A program made the translations under genes and the position numbers. 64,000 bases of DNA. Source: Dehalococcoidia bacterium. GTDB taxonomy: Bacteria; Chloroflexota; Dehalococcoidia; Lucifugimonadales; Lucifugimonadaceae. Shown one piece after another: positions 46,710 to 56,954 of the stretch. The first letter of the stretch is position 1. Each line of letters opens with the position of its first letter. Location: contig JAJEAU010000015.1 in assembly GCA_022824185.1 (NCBI GenBank), forward strand, positions 92,268 through 156,267. Reading direction: 5' to 3'. Below the pieces are notes generated by a model. It did not search any database. It was not told the origin of the DNA and saw only the letters and a program-made list of their open reading frames with translations.

Positions 46710-47653
46710 CCTTCTAACCGTTTCAGATATTGCCCGACCCAGTCGAAGTCGACGAGGTCAACGTACGCATCCATCAAGGCCTTAGTCACCGGTCCGGGCA
46801 CATCACCATCACCGACGCTAGAGCCTTGAACAGTTCGCACGGGGCAGATGCAAAGAGATGTCGATGTCAGGAATACCTCGTCGGATGTCGTCGCATCGAA
46901 CATATCCAAGTCGGTCTCGACGACGTCGAGATCAATCTCCCCGGCAAGTTCGATCGCCGTCTCCCGAGATATACCGCCAAGGACAAACTGGGCTTTAGGG
47001 GTGTACGCCACGCCGTCCTTCACGACGAAGATGTTCGATCCGATCCCCTCGGTAAGAAATCCCCGGTTATCGAGCAGAACCGCCCACGCCTCAGCATCAA
47101 ACTCCTTGGCCTCGAGGTCGGCCATGATGAGATTCAGGTAGTTATGCGATTTGGCTCTCGGGCTTAACGATTCAGGGCTAACCCGGCGAGTCGACGGTAC
47201 CCACACGTCAATCCCGTCTCGATATAGACGCGCTCGGGGCTCCAATGGAAGCGGCGTGCACTCGATTATGACCGTCGGCCCTCCATCGGTGGCCCACATA
47301 TCTCCGCCGACGAGGTCTATCCCTCGGGAAACGCGCTGACCAACCCAATAGTCGTCGTCGTCTCCGAGGAGCTTCAAGTTCTCCTCGACCACCTGCATCG
47401 TGGCATCCCGCATCTCCTGTTTGGATATCCCGGGATCAATGCGAACGTAGGAGAGCGAGTTGTAGAAACGGTCGAGGTGTTCGTCGAGTTTGAAAATCCG
47501 GTGGCCGAATGTTCGCGTCATATCGAACACCGCATCGCCATACTTGAAGCCGCGATCCCTAAACGGGACCAACGCTTGGCTTTCTGGCACGATCTCGCCG
47601 TTAAAGTAGGCGACGCGCTCGTTCGTTCGGGTGACTTTGGCGTTAGACACCAT
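46706..47653 (-). CDS. class IV aminotransferase (branched-chain / D-amino acid aminotransferase-like)
   Basis: AYFNGEIVPESQALVPFRDRGFKYGDAVFDMTR, AKSHNYLNLIMADLEAKE, DNRGFLTEGIGSNIFVVKDG, FLTSTSLCICPVRTVQG. Confidence 0.9.
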   Translation of the reverse strand: MVSNAKVTRTNERVAYFNGEIVPESQALVPFRDRGFKYGDAVFDMTRTFGHRIFKLDEHLDRFYNSLSYVRIDPGISKQEMRDATMQVVEENLKLLGDDDDYWVGQRVSRGIDLVGGDMWATDGGPTVIIECTPLPLEPRARLYRDGIDVWVPSTRRVSPESLSPRAKSHNYLNLIMADLEAKEFDAEAWAVLLDNRGFLTEGIGSNIFVVKDGVAYTPKAQFVLGGISRETAIELAGEIDLDVVETDLDMFDATTSDEVFLTSTSLCICPVRTVQGSSVGDGDVPGPVTKALMDAYVDLVDFDWVGQYLKRLEG

Positions 47654-47760
47654 CGCGGCAATCCTTTGCGACTTTTCAATCGTCTAGAGTTATGTTACAG
47701 CCCGTGTGAAGCGAAGGGTCGGTTCTGCGCGTCGCGCCGCTCAGAACCGCCACTTTACGT

Positions 47761-50700
47761 ATGGAAGCACAATCTGCCCGTTCCAAGATCGACACCACGG
47801 AAGAGCTTGTGTCGGACGATTCTCCGCGAAACGTAGATGACGTTGACTCGGGTGACGAGAACGCGTTCGAGATCCCAGAGTGGAATCCCCAAATCACGAT
47901 CCGATTAGGCCCGATAGGTGACGCCACCGAGGACGCCAAGGCGAGCGAGGACCACCCCCAGACGCCCGTCAACGACGGATCAAAAAATCGCGCGGCAAAA
48001 CCCAAGCGCATCGATCTTATAAACGTCCTGCTCGCGTTGATCCTGATACTGTCGCTAGGGTTGCGGGTCATCGGCACCGATTGGGACCAGGGCGGGTTGT
48101 ACCACCCGGACGAGCGAGACTTTTTGGGCCGTGCGGAGCGCCTGGACTTCGGGCAGTTGACCGAACCGGGCCTTCTGACCGTCGAATCGCGCCTCAACCC
48201 CCAGTGGTTCAACTACGGCAGTCTGCCCCTGTACGCGTTGGCTGGTGTCAGGGCATTGTCGCTGCCCTTTACGGACAGCGATTGGAACCTGTTCGACCTC
48301 CGATTCCCCGGTAGGAACCTTGCGGCGTTGGCCGACACGGTCACGGTTCTGTTCGTTTTCCTATTGGCTACGCGATTGGTCGGCGATCGACGCGCCGGAT
48401 TGATCGCCGCGTTGATCGCCGCGTTGGCGGTGATCCACATCCAAAACGCACACTACACCGCTGTCGACGCGCCGATGACGATGTTCATTATCGCCACTAT
48501 CTACTTCTCGGTGAGGATGCTGCAGGAACGGCAGCAGAAAGATGCGATGCTAGCCGGAGCGATGCTGGGTTTCGCGATCGCAACAAAGGTTACCGCCGCA
48601 CCAGTCGCCGTCGTCGTGGCCACAGCACACGTCCTCATGCTCGTCGGCCCAAGCATCATCGCGGGCAAGGCGAGGGAGGTCACTCCTGATGATGTGAAAT
48701 CAGTCTTGAGATTCGGCGTGTTGTCGGGAGCCACAGCCGTGATCGCCCTATTGATCACCCAGCCGTACATGGTGATCGACTGGGACACCTATTTCGGACA
48801 TATCTACAGGCAGTCGGAAATGGTGCGCCGAATAGTCGATTTTCCCTTCACGCGGCAGTACATCGACACGCCAGCGTATTGGTACCAGATCCGACAGCTC
48901 TCCACTTGGGGTTTAGGCATTTCGTTGGGGATCGCCGTCTGGTTAGGCTTGATCTGGGCGTTGGCGCGGACTGTTTGGAAGCGAGACTTGGCGTTTCTGG
49001 TGGTCCTATCGTTCTTGCTGCCTTATCTGCTGTTAAACGGACAGCTCGAGGTCAAGTTCCTGCGCTACATGCTCCCGGCGACGCCATTGTTGATCGTTTT
49101 CACAGGGTGCGCGATCTGGTGGGTCTACAGTTGGGTATTCCCAAGAATCCGCTGGCTGGCCAGGATTCCGATCTATGCGGCAGGCGCGGTGGCGTTCCTG
49201 CTGCTGGCCCACTACACCATCGCGTATCTGAACGTCTTCACGGGACCCCATCCTGCTCAAGAAGTCTCAAGCTATCTGAGGCAAAACGCCGAGGCCGGGA
49301 CGATGGTCATACAGGAGCACTGGGAAGAAGGTATCCCAAACATCCCCTCGTTCAACATGCACCAAAAGTTGAATATGTACGAGAACGACACCAATTCGAA
49401 GTTCTCATCCGTGGCAAGGTTGATGTCTGAAGCGGACTACTTTGTGCTCTTCAGCAATCGTCTAGCGGCTACGATTCCACGATTGCCCGAAAGATACCCA
49501 GTCTCATCTCGGTTCTACGAGATGCTCTTCAACGGAGAACTCGGATACGAGGTTGTCTACTCCTCCGTCAGGGTCCCGGAATTCCTAGGCATCGTCTACT
49601 GGGACGATCCCTATGCCCGAGTGCCCTTCGATGTCCCAGAAGGCTACGAAAAACCCCGAGGGTCTCTTTACAACTGGGACTGGTTCGGATGGGCGGACGA
49701 GAGTTTCACCGTTTACGAACACCCCCACGCAATCGTCTTCAAAAACGTCGAGGAGCTGAGCCAGATCAGACTCCTCGGCAGAATCTACGAGGACGGTCGC
49801 CCCGATGACTTGAACCGAGTCTTGACCGAAAGCGTCGGCCTGGTCTATGACGACACCCAACTGAACACTCAGCAATCAGGCGGAAGTTGGGACGGCGTCT
49901 ATTTCCTGCGAAACCTGCCCAACGAGTACGCGTGGCTCGTCTGGCTGTTGGCAGTTCAATTGATCGCGCTGGCGGCGTGGCCCTTGACCTACATGGTTTT
50001 CAGACCATTGACCGACAGAGGGTATCTCTTCAGCAAACCACTGGGACTGTTGATCGTGGCAACCATCGCTTGGTTGCTCGCGAGCTTCGGAATCTTGGGT
50101 TTCAGCGCTCTCAGCGTCGCCGTCTCGATTTTGGCGTTGGCGTTGGTCTCGTTGGTCGTGTTGTCTCGGATAGGGGAGGAAATCTGGTACTTCGTCAAGG
50201 CCAATCTGAAAACCATCGCGATCGCAGAGGCCATCTTTTTGGTCGCGTTCCTCGCCTTCCTCGCCATACGGTTGGCAAACCCAGATCTATGGCACGCGTG
50301 GCGAGGCGGCGAAAAACCGATGGACTTCGCGTACCTCAACGCGATCACACGATCCACGATCATGCCGCCCTACGATCCATGGTTCGCAGGCGGGTACCTC
50401 AACTACTACTACTACGGCCAGTTCATCATCGCATCGTTGATACGGATCACGGGCATCGTCCCGACCGTCGCGTACAACTTGGCGGTGCCATTGATCTTTG
50501 CGCTGTCGGCGACGACGATCTACTCGGTCGGTTACAACCTGATTGCGATGGCGATGCGATCCCGAGGCGAGATCCGGTTGGGCAAGGTCCCGATCCTGTT
50601 CGGATTGTTGGCTGCCGCATTGGCAGTACTAGCGGCGAATATCGACGGGCTCGCTCAGGTCCTAAGCGGGTTATACGAGTCGTACATCCAAGGCGGCGAA

Positions 50701-52257
50701 TTCCCGCGGTTCGACTACTGGCGGAGTACCCGCGTCTTCGAGCATGGAACCGGCGGTAACGAAATCACCGAGTTCCCATTCTTCACATTCCTCTACGCCG
50801 ACCTTCATGCTCACATGATCGCGATTCCGTTCGCAGTCTTGGCGTTGGGACTGTCGGTCGTCGCATTCCTCAGAGTCGGCATGGTGCGGTTGTCGAGGTT
50901 TGAGACACTGCTGTCGCTGGTGATACTCGGTGTTTCCGTCGGTTCCTTGCGATTGATCAACTCATGGGACTATCCGACCCAGCTAATCTTGGCAGCCGGA
51001 TTCATTTTCGCCGGGGAGTTCTTGTACGGGCACAAAGGCAAGATCGTCGGCTTTGGACAGGCGCTGGTAAAGATCGCGCTCGTCGGCATCGTCGGCTACG
51101 TCGTCTACTTGCCATTCCACTCAAACTTCGAGCTGTTCAACAGTGGAGTCCAACCAAGTCAGTTCCAGACGGCCTTTTGGCGCTTCTTATTGATACACGC
51201 TCTCTTCGTATTCGCAGTCGGCTCTTGGTTAGTGATCGAGTGGCAACGCGGCACATTCAGATACGGCGAGATCATCGGCAAGTTCCGCGATGACTACGGA
51301 TACCCGAACTGGGCATCGTCGGTGATCGTCGGAGCATTCGTGCTGGTCTGGTTGGCCATGGTCGTCTCCTACCCGCACTACATCACCGTGGTTGCAACCC
51401 TCACAGCATCGCTGATTCTCGGCCTCACCGGCTTGATGGCGTATCTGAGACGACATCCAGGTCAGCGATACATCATCATCACGGTGGCATTGGTAATCAT
51501 GTCGTTGCTCATGATTGCCGGCGTCGACGTCGTCACAGTCACAAACGACATCGGACGCCAGAACACGATCTTCAAGTTCTACATCCAAGCATGGTGGCTC
51601 CTGGCGATAGCGTCCACCTACGCGATCTGGCGCATCTGGGACGTCGGCGCCTTCGTCGTCAAACAGTGGACCGCGGTAAAGGCCGCCTGGGTGGGCACCT
51701 TCGCCCTCTTGATGGTAGGCGTCTTCATCTATCCCGTCATGGCAACCGACGTCAGGTTGGACGACCGATTCAACGACATCGGTCCCGGCGTCGATGGTGA
51801 GGCCTACATGGACACCGCTGTCTACTCGCGCAGAGGCATCGAGTTGGAGTTCGCGACCGACCGCCACGGCATCGAGTGGTTGCGCGAAAACGTCCAAGGC
51901 TCACCCGTCGTAGTTGAAGCCCAGTGGGACCTCTACACCTGGGCCAACAGAATCTCGATCTACACTGGCATGCCCACAGTCCTCGGCTGGGACTGGCACC
52001 AAACCCAGCAACGGCACGATTATCGCTGGGAGGTTCAACGTCGCCGCCAAGCCATCAACGACTTCTACACAACGAGAAACATCGAAGATGCGCGCGGCTT
52101 TTTAGATGAATTCAACGTCAAATACGTATACGTCGGCGAGTTGGAACGCGGAGCCTATCCGACGAGCGGCATCGCTAAATTCGATAACATGCCAGAACTC
52201 AACCTTCACCCAGTCTTCGAGAGGGGACCGGTCAAAATTTACGAATACCGCGGATGA
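47761..52257 (+). CDS. giant membrane protein: GT39-type glycosyltransferase region plus DUF2298 (Chlor_Arch_YYY) region
   Basis: 1498 aa, many TM segments; N-half GLYHPDERDF...HYTAVDAPMTMFIIATIYF (GT39-like); C-half GGYLNYYYYGQFIIASLIRITGIVPTVAYNLA (DUF2298 YYY motif). Confidence 0.85.
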   Translation: MEAQSARSKIDTTEELVSDDSPRNVDDVDSGDENAFEIPEWNPQITIRLGPIGDATEDAKASEDHPQTPVNDGSKNRAAKPKRIDLINVLLALILILSLGLRVIGTDWDQGGLYHPDERDFLGRAERLDFGQLTEPGLLTVESRLNPQWFNYGSLPLYALAGVRALSLPFTDSDWNLFDLRFPGRNLAALADTVTVLFVFLLATRLVGDRRAGLIAALIAALAVIHIQNAHYTAVDAPMTMFIIATIYFSVRMLQERQQKDAMLAGAMLGFAIATKVTAAPVAVVVATAHVLMLVGPSIIAGKAREVTPDDVKSVLRFGVLSGATAVIALLITQPYMVIDWDTYFGHIYRQSEMVRRIVDFPFTRQYIDTPAYWYQIRQLSTWGLGISLGIAVWLGLIWALARTVWKRDLAFLVVLSFLLPYLLLNGQLEVKFLRYMLPATPLLIVFTGCAIWWVYSWVFPRIRWLARIPIYAAGAVAFLLLAHYTIAYLNVFTGPHPAQEVSSYLRQNAEAGTMVIQEHWEEGIPNIPSFNMHQKLNMYENDTNSKFSSVARLMSEADYFVLFSNRLAATIPRLPERYPVSSRFYEMLFNGELGYEVVYSSVRVPEFLGIVYWDDPYARVPFDVPEGYEKPRGSLYNWDWFGWADESFTVYEHPHAIVFKNVEELSQIRLLGRIYEDGRPDDLNRVLTESVGLVYDDTQLNTQQSGGSWDGVYFLRNLPNEYAWLVWLLAVQLIALAAWPLTYMVFRPLTDRGYLFSKPLGLLIVATIAWLLASFGILGFSALSVAVSILALALVSLVVLSRIGEEIWYFVKANLKTIAIAEAIFLVAFLAFLAIRLANPDLWHAWRGGEKPMDFAYLNAITRSTIMPPYDPWFAGGYLNYYYYGQFIIASLIRITGIVPTVAYNLAVPLIFALSATTIYSVGYNLIAMAMRSRGEIRLGKVPILFGLLAAALAVLAANIDGLAQVLSGLYESYIQGGEFPRFDYWRSTRVFEHGTGGNEITEFPFFTFLYADLHAHMIAIPFAVLALGLSVVAFLRVGMVRLSRFETLLSLVILGVSVGSLRLINSWDYPTQLILAAGFIFAGEFLYGHKGKIVGFGQALVKIALVGIVGYVVYLPFHSNFELFNSGVQPSQFQTAFWRFLLIHALFVFAVGSWLVIEWQRGTFRYGEIIGKFRDDYGYPNWASSVIVGAFVLVWLAMVVSYPHYITVVATLTASLILGLTGLMAYLRRHPGQRYIIITVALVIMSLLMIAGVDVVTVTNDIGRQNTIFKFYIQAWWLLAIASTYAIWRIWDVGAFVVKQWTAVKAAWVGTFALLMVGVFIYPVMATDVRLDDRFNDIGPGVDGEAYMDTAVYSRRGIELEFATDRHGIEWLRENVQGSPVVVEAQWDLYTWANRISIYTGMPTVLGWDWHQTQQRHDYRWEVQRRRQAINDFYTTRNIEDARGFLDEFNVKYVYVGELERGAYPTSGIAKFDNMPELNLHPVFERGPVKIYEYRG

Positions 52258-52279
52258 GGTTGGTACGATTTAGGTAGCG

Positions 52280-53020
52280 ATGGCCCCTCAAATCTCAGAT
52301 ACCGTTTCGGACGCCTTCAAAGCAGCAGTCGATTTCGTATTGCCCTTGATCTGCGTCCATTGCGGGGACGAAGGCTCGCTGTTGTGCGTCGCCTGCATAT
52401 CCAATGCCCCCAATGTGCCTCGCGATGCCTGCGTGAAATGCGCCGAACCGACCCGAGAGTTTCTGAGGATGTGCGGGAGTTGCGTCGCATTACCGCCGCC
52501 TTTGGATCGACTGATCACAAGATTCCGATACGGCGGTCCGGTCCGCGACGCCGTACACGCATTGAAATACCGGGGCATCACGGCAATCGCCCCAGCGATG
52601 GCAGAGGAGATGTCTCGAAACACATTCTTCACGCGGACGAATATCGATTGTGTCGTCCCAGTGCCGATGCACCGGGACCGACTAAACGAACGTGGCTACA
52701 ACCAAGCGGCAATTCTGGCCCAAAAGTTAGCTGAAAGCCAAGATTTCCCGTACATCGAAGACGCGTTGACCAAGGTGCGCTCAACGGTCTCACAGGTCGA
52801 GCTCACCAAGCACGAACGAGCGTTATCTCTCCGCAACGCATTCGAAGCCAAATACGATTTCGGTGGCGCCCACGTATTACTTATTGACGATGTCTGCACC
52901 ACCGGCAACACCCTCATGAACTGCGCCGCGACATTGAAGCGAGCCGGAGCGCGACGAGTATCAGCCGTCGTGTTCGCCAAGGAGATGCTTGCGGAAGGTC
53001 CCGAGATTCCGGCAATATGA
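52280..53020 (+). CDS. ComF family phosphoribosyltransferase-like protein
   Basis: CysX2Cys zinc-finger pattern at the N-terminus (CVHCGDEGSLLCVAC); ALKYRG; VVPVPMHRDRLNERGYNQA; HVLLIDDVCTTGNTLMNCA. Confidence 0.92.
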   Translation: MAPQISDTVSDAFKAAVDFVLPLICVHCGDEGSLLCVACISNAPNVPRDACVKCAEPTREFLRMCGSCVALPPPLDRLITRFRYGGPVRDAVHALKYRGITAIAPAMAEEMSRNTFFTRTNIDCVVPVPMHRDRLNERGYNQAAILAQKLAESQDFPYIEDALTKVRSTVSQVELTKHERALSLRNAFEAKYDFGGAHVLLIDDVCTTGNTLMNCAATLKRAGARRVSAVVFAKEMLAEGPEIPAI

Positions 53021-53733
53021 TACGCAATATCAAAACCGTGTTGTTTGACGTCTACGGGACTCTGGCCACCTGGTACCCGGATCGCTACGTACTGCACGCG
53101 AACGCAGCAGGCAAGTTCGGAATCGAGGTAACCAAATCAGGTATCGACGCCGGTTACGCCGTCGCCGAGGCATATATGACGCGCCAGAACTCCGATACAC
53201 CCATCCGACTCATGTCGTTCGACGAGCGCAACCAGTTCTTCGCCCGGTTCGAGCAGATGGTCCTCGCAGGATGCGGCATCGAGGTCGACATCGATCTGGC
53301 GAACCGCATCTGGCAAGAGGTGGCGAAACAGGAATACGAGATGGTCCTCTTCGACGACGTCCTAGGCAACCTTGACGCCTTGCGCGAACGCGGCTACATC
53401 GTCGGGATCGTCTCCAACGTTCCCAGCGCGGGCGACCAACTCGCCGATGAACTGGGATTATCCAGCAGCATCGACTTCGCAGTCACGAGCAGCGAAGTCG
53501 GAGTTGAAAAACCAAATCGCCGCATTTTCGACGAAGCACTGCGCCGCGCTGACGACACACCGCCGGGCAAAGCAGTAATGGTCGGCGACCAAATCGATTC
53601 CGACGTCAAAGGCGCAGTAGGAGCTGGAATCCAACCAATCCTCCTCGACCGAAACGACAATCACATTGACTTCTTGGAACACCCCCGCATCAAGTGCCTC
53701 GAACAGCTTCAAGAGCTGCTGGCGCACAATTGA
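53017..53733 (+). CDS. HAD family hydrolase
   Basis: VLFDVYGTLATWYPD, VGIVSNVPS, GVEKPNRRIFDEAL, VMVGDQIDSDVKGAVGAGIQPILLDR. Confidence 0.92.
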   Translation: MIRNIKTVLFDVYGTLATWYPDRYVLHANAAGKFGIEVTKSGIDAGYAVAEAYMTRQNSDTPIRLMSFDERNQFFARFEQMVLAGCGIEVDIDLANRIWQEVAKQEYEMVLFDDVLGNLDALRERGYIVGIVSNVPSAGDQLADELGLSSSIDFAVTSSEVGVEKPNRRIFDEALRRADDTPPGKAVMVGDQIDSDVKGAVGAGIQPILLDRNDNHIDFLEHPRIKCLEQLQELLAHN

Positions 53734-53777
53734 CAGGGAGTTTTCCAACCTACCCTAGACAGCGAACCCAGAAACAC

Positions 53778-54449
53778 ATGACGATGAACAAAACCCAACG
53801 CCTGCAACGCTGGTACGACGACAACGCCACCGCCGACAGTCTCCTATTCGGCGAGTTCATGCACCTCGGCGCAAACCAGACGATCTTGAAAGTAGGACTG
53901 CACGGAATCGAACCTGGCCAAAGCTCTGTAGTGCTCGACATGGCCTGCGCCGTCGGTGGAAACGCTCGTTGGTTGGCATCGCTCTACGGTTGCACCGTCT
54001 ATGGCAACGACATTGACGAAGACGCAATCGCCACTGCAAATGATCTGGCGCAAATCGAAAACGTCTCCGACCAATGCAACTTCATCGTCGCCCCGGTCGA
54101 GCAAACCGGACTAGAACCAAACTCCGTGGATTTGGTGGTCTCCACCGACGTCTACGACATCGAAGAAGTCGCCAGGGTCCTAAAACCCGGCGGCCGTTTC
54201 CTCCTAAGCGCCCTCTTCAGACTTGACGCCCCCGATCCCGACGAAATCGCCACCAAACACGGCCTCGCAATCGAACTGAGGCGCGATGTCACCGAACTCG
54301 CCCAGACATTTCTCCACTCAAAAGAGGAAGAAGCAAGGCTCCTCCAAAAATCCGGCATCATCTCAGACCGCCAACTGATACAAGTTATCAACGACGCGTT
54401 GAGGCGACGAGGCGGCCACCATCTGCTAGTTAGGTGGCGAAAAGAGTAG
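53778..54449 (+). CDS. class I SAM-dependent methyltransferase
   Basis: VVLDMACAVGGNARWLASLYGCTVYGNDIDEDAIATAN, EVARVLKPGGRFLLSALF; ATG 53778 preferred. Confidence 0.85.
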   Translation: MTMNKTQRLQRWYDDNATADSLLFGEFMHLGANQTILKVGLHGIEPGQSSVVLDMACAVGGNARWLASLYGCTVYGNDIDEDAIATANDLAQIENVSDQCNFIVAPVEQTGLEPNSVDLVVSTDVYDIEEVARVLKPGGRFLLSALFRLDAPDPDEIATKHGLAIELRRDVTELAQTFLHSKEEEARLLQKSGIISDRQLIQVINDALRRRGGHHLLVRWRKE

Positions 54450-54511
54450 CAATTGAAGGTAAGCGCTACGCAGACCAGAAACTTGGTGAACGGGGCCCTT
54501 TGGGCCGCCCC

Positions 54512-55537
54512 CTACGGATAAATCGCCAACCCCTCCAAACCCGTAGCCTCCGGCAACCCAAGCATCAGATTCATATTCTGAACTCCCGCCCCTGCGGCTC
54601 CCTTCACCAGATTGTCCAGCGCTGTCACCACGATCAACCGGCCACTGTACGCATCTACATTCACGTTGATCAGAATGTGATTCGAACCCCAAGTCTCCTT
54701 GGTCGATGGCGCCGAACCGACAACCCGCACAAACGGCTCGTCAGCATAGAACTCCCGATATAGATCCGTAGTCTCCTGCTGACTGATCCCGTTCGTCAGT
54801 GTGGCGTAGTGCGTGCCCAAAATTCCCCGTGTCATCGGTGCCAGATGCGGCACGAACGTCACCTTGACCTCGCCGTGCCTCGAGAGGTTGCTCAACTCCT
54901 GCGACATCTCGGGCATGTGACGGTGACCGCTGAGACCGTACGCCGACATGCTGTCGTTGATCTCGTTGAAGTTGTAGAGCACATCACCTTTGCGACCTGC
55001 ACCAGAAACACCAGATTTCGAATCGCTGATCACGTCGGTCTCAACGATGTCGGCGTCGAATGCCGGAGCAAGCCCCAGAATCGTACCCGTCGGATAGCAA
55101 CCAGGATTGGCAATCAAACGACTGCGCTTGACATCTTCGCGGTGCAACTCGGGAAGCCCATAAACCGCGTTCTCGATGTATTCAGGACACGGATGAGCCG
55201 TCTTGTACCACGTCTCAAAGACATTCACGTCCTTCAAACGAAAGTCGGCGCTGATGTCGACGCACCTAACATCCTCTTCGATGAACGGGCTGAGCGCCTC
55301 GGCACTCGCCGCATGGGGCAGCGCTGAGAAGACAAAATCGACCGAATCATCCAACGACGGCGATATCTCCATATCGGCATCCAGCAGATGCGGGAACACC
55401 TCGCTCAACTGCTTCCCCGCCGCACTGCGACCGGTGACCTGCGCTATCTCAACATCGGGATGTCGGTGCAGGATGCGCGCCAGTTCGGAACCGGCATATC
55501 CGGTTACGTTGATGATGCCGACACGCGTCTTGGACAT
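54512..55537 (-). CDS. argC: N-acetyl-gamma-glutamyl-phosphate reductase
   Basis: RVGIINVTGYAGSELARILHRHPDVEI, RLIANPGCYPTGTILGLAP, SKSGVSGAGRKG, GHRHMPEMSQEL. Confidence 0.96.
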   Translation of the reverse strand: MSKTRVGIINVTGYAGSELARILHRHPDVEIAQVTGRSAAGKQLSEVFPHLLDADMEISPSLDDSVDFVFSALPHAASAEALSPFIEEDVRCVDISADFRLKDVNVFETWYKTAHPCPEYIENAVYGLPELHREDVKRSRLIANPGCYPTGTILGLAPAFDADIVETDVISDSKSGVSGAGRKGDVLYNFNEINDSMSAYGLSGHRHMPEMSQELSNLSRHGEVKVTFVPHLAPMTRGILGTHYATLTNGISQQETTDLYREFYADEPFVRVVGSAPSTKETWGSNHILINVNVDAYSGRLIVVTALDNLVKGAAGAGVQNMNLMLGLPEATGLEGLAIYP

Positions 55538-55588
55538 CGGAAAGCCTCTCTCGCAGTTGAGATTTTGTGATTAGGGACTCTTCAGATT

Positions 55589-55993
55589 CTATTCCGCAGG
55601 CCGTCTCCGCTGCTTCACATACTCAACCACAGCATGGATCCCATCCGGCGGCGCGCCTAATTCGATCGCACGCCTGATGTCCTCCTCGGCCAACTCATCC
55701 TGAAAAAGTGCCGTCCGAGCCACTGCACGATTGCCCAGTGCGTCGGAACTGTCAGGGTTCAACTCGACCGCCCGATCAAGATTGACCACCGCCTGCTCAA
55801 AGAAGCCGATGCTCAGATAAGCGGTGCCCAAATTGAACTGAATTGTCGCGTTGTCGGGATCCAACCAAGCCGCCTCCTCGAAGTCCCTCGCCGCCGCGTC
55901 CGGCTGACCCAACTGAGCCGATTTCAGACCACGAGCGAAAAACTCGTCTGCCGTAGTAGGTTCGGGGGTTGCAGCTTCGTCAGCCATGAACAT
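55589..55993 (-). CDS. tetratricopeptide repeat protein
   Basis: AARDFEEAAWLDPDNATIQFNLGTAYLSIGFFEQAVVNLDRAVELNPDSSDALGNRAVA. Confidence 0.85.
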   Translation of the reverse strand: MFMADEAATPEPTTADEFFARGLKSAQLGQPDAAARDFEEAAWLDPDNATIQFNLGTAYLSIGFFEQAVVNLDRAVELNPDSSDALGNRAVARTALFQDELAEEDIRRAIELGAPPDGIHAVVEYVKQRRRPAE

Positions 55994-56045
55994 AAGCCGA
56001 TGATTACACTTTCATCGACGCAGATTCAAGGATAAGCCTCCACCC

Positions 56046-56954
56046 ATGAAAATCGCACTCATTGGCCAATCGGCGTTCGGCAAAGCCGTCCTCGAAGCGC
56101 TCGCAGCCCGCGCCGAACACGAAATCGTCGGCATATTCGCCGCTCCCGACCGCAGCCGAAGCCGAGAACCACTCGCAACGGCGGCCGAAGACATGAATTT
56201 CCCCGTCTGGCAATTCAAGCGGATGCGAGACCAAGAATGCATCGACGTCTTCCAGTCCCTCAACGCCGACCTTTGCGTCATGGCATACGTCACCGACATC
56301 GTCCCAAACGAAATAATCAACTCCCCAACCCAAGGCACGATCCAATACCACCCATCGCTGCTCCCTCTCCATCGAGGGCCAAGCTCCATCAACTGGGCAA
56401 TCATCCAAGGCGACACCGAAACAGGACTCTCCATCTTCTGGCCCGACGAAGGCTTGGACACCGGACCCATCCTCCTCCAGAAAAAGGTCGATATCGCCTC
56501 CGAAGACTCCGTCGGTTCCCTCTACTTCAACCACCTGTTCCCGATGGGCGTCGAAGCAATCATCGAGTCTGTCGACCTAGTCGCGGCCAGCAACGCACCC
56601 AAAACCATCCAAGACGAATCAGCCGCAACCTACGAGGGATGGTGCGGCGCAAAGGAAGCCCACATCGATTGGTCGAAAGGCGCCACCGAAGTCCACAACC
56701 TCATACGCGGCTGCGACCCACAACCAGGAGCTTGGTCGACACTCAACGACCAAAAAGTCGCCTTCTTCGGCAGCAAAATCGCTTCTCTCGACAAATCCGA
56801 CACCCAGCCCGGCACAATCTCCGACATCGACGACGCCGGTATGACCATCGCATGTGGAGTAGGTTCCGTGAAAATCCGGCGCGGACGCATCGAGCGAGGC
56901 CCCAAATCAAACGCCGCCGATCTTGGCCTGTCCCTCGGAAACCGCTTCAGCTAA
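56046..56954 (+). CDS. formyltransferase/10-formyl-THF hydrolase-like protein (resembles ALDH1L N-terminal domain)
   Basis: TIQYHPSLLPLHRGPSSINWAIIQGDTETGLSIFWPDEGLDTGPILLQKKVDI...ATYEGWCGAKEAHIDWSKGATEVHNLIRGCDPQPGAWS. Confidence 0.85.
   Translation: MKIALIGQSAFGKAVLEALAARAEHEIVGIFAAPDRSRSREPLATAAEDMNFPVWQFKRMRDQECIDVFQSLNADLCVMAYVTDIVPNEIINSPTQGTIQYHPSLLPLHRGPSSINWAIIQGDTETGLSIFWPDEGLDTGPILLQKKVDIASEDSVGSLYFNHLFPMGVEAIIESVDLVAASNAPKTIQDESAATYEGWCGAKEAHIDWSKGATEVHNLIRGCDPQPGAWSTLNDQKVAFFGSKIASLDKSDTQPGTISDIDDAGMTIACGVGSVKIRRGRIERGPKSNAADLGLSLGNRFS

Noticed and set aside
49887-50759. 290-aa plus-strand ORF within the GT39/DUF2298 gene
   Set aside because: Arg-rich alternate frame inside a continuous membrane-protein ORF.
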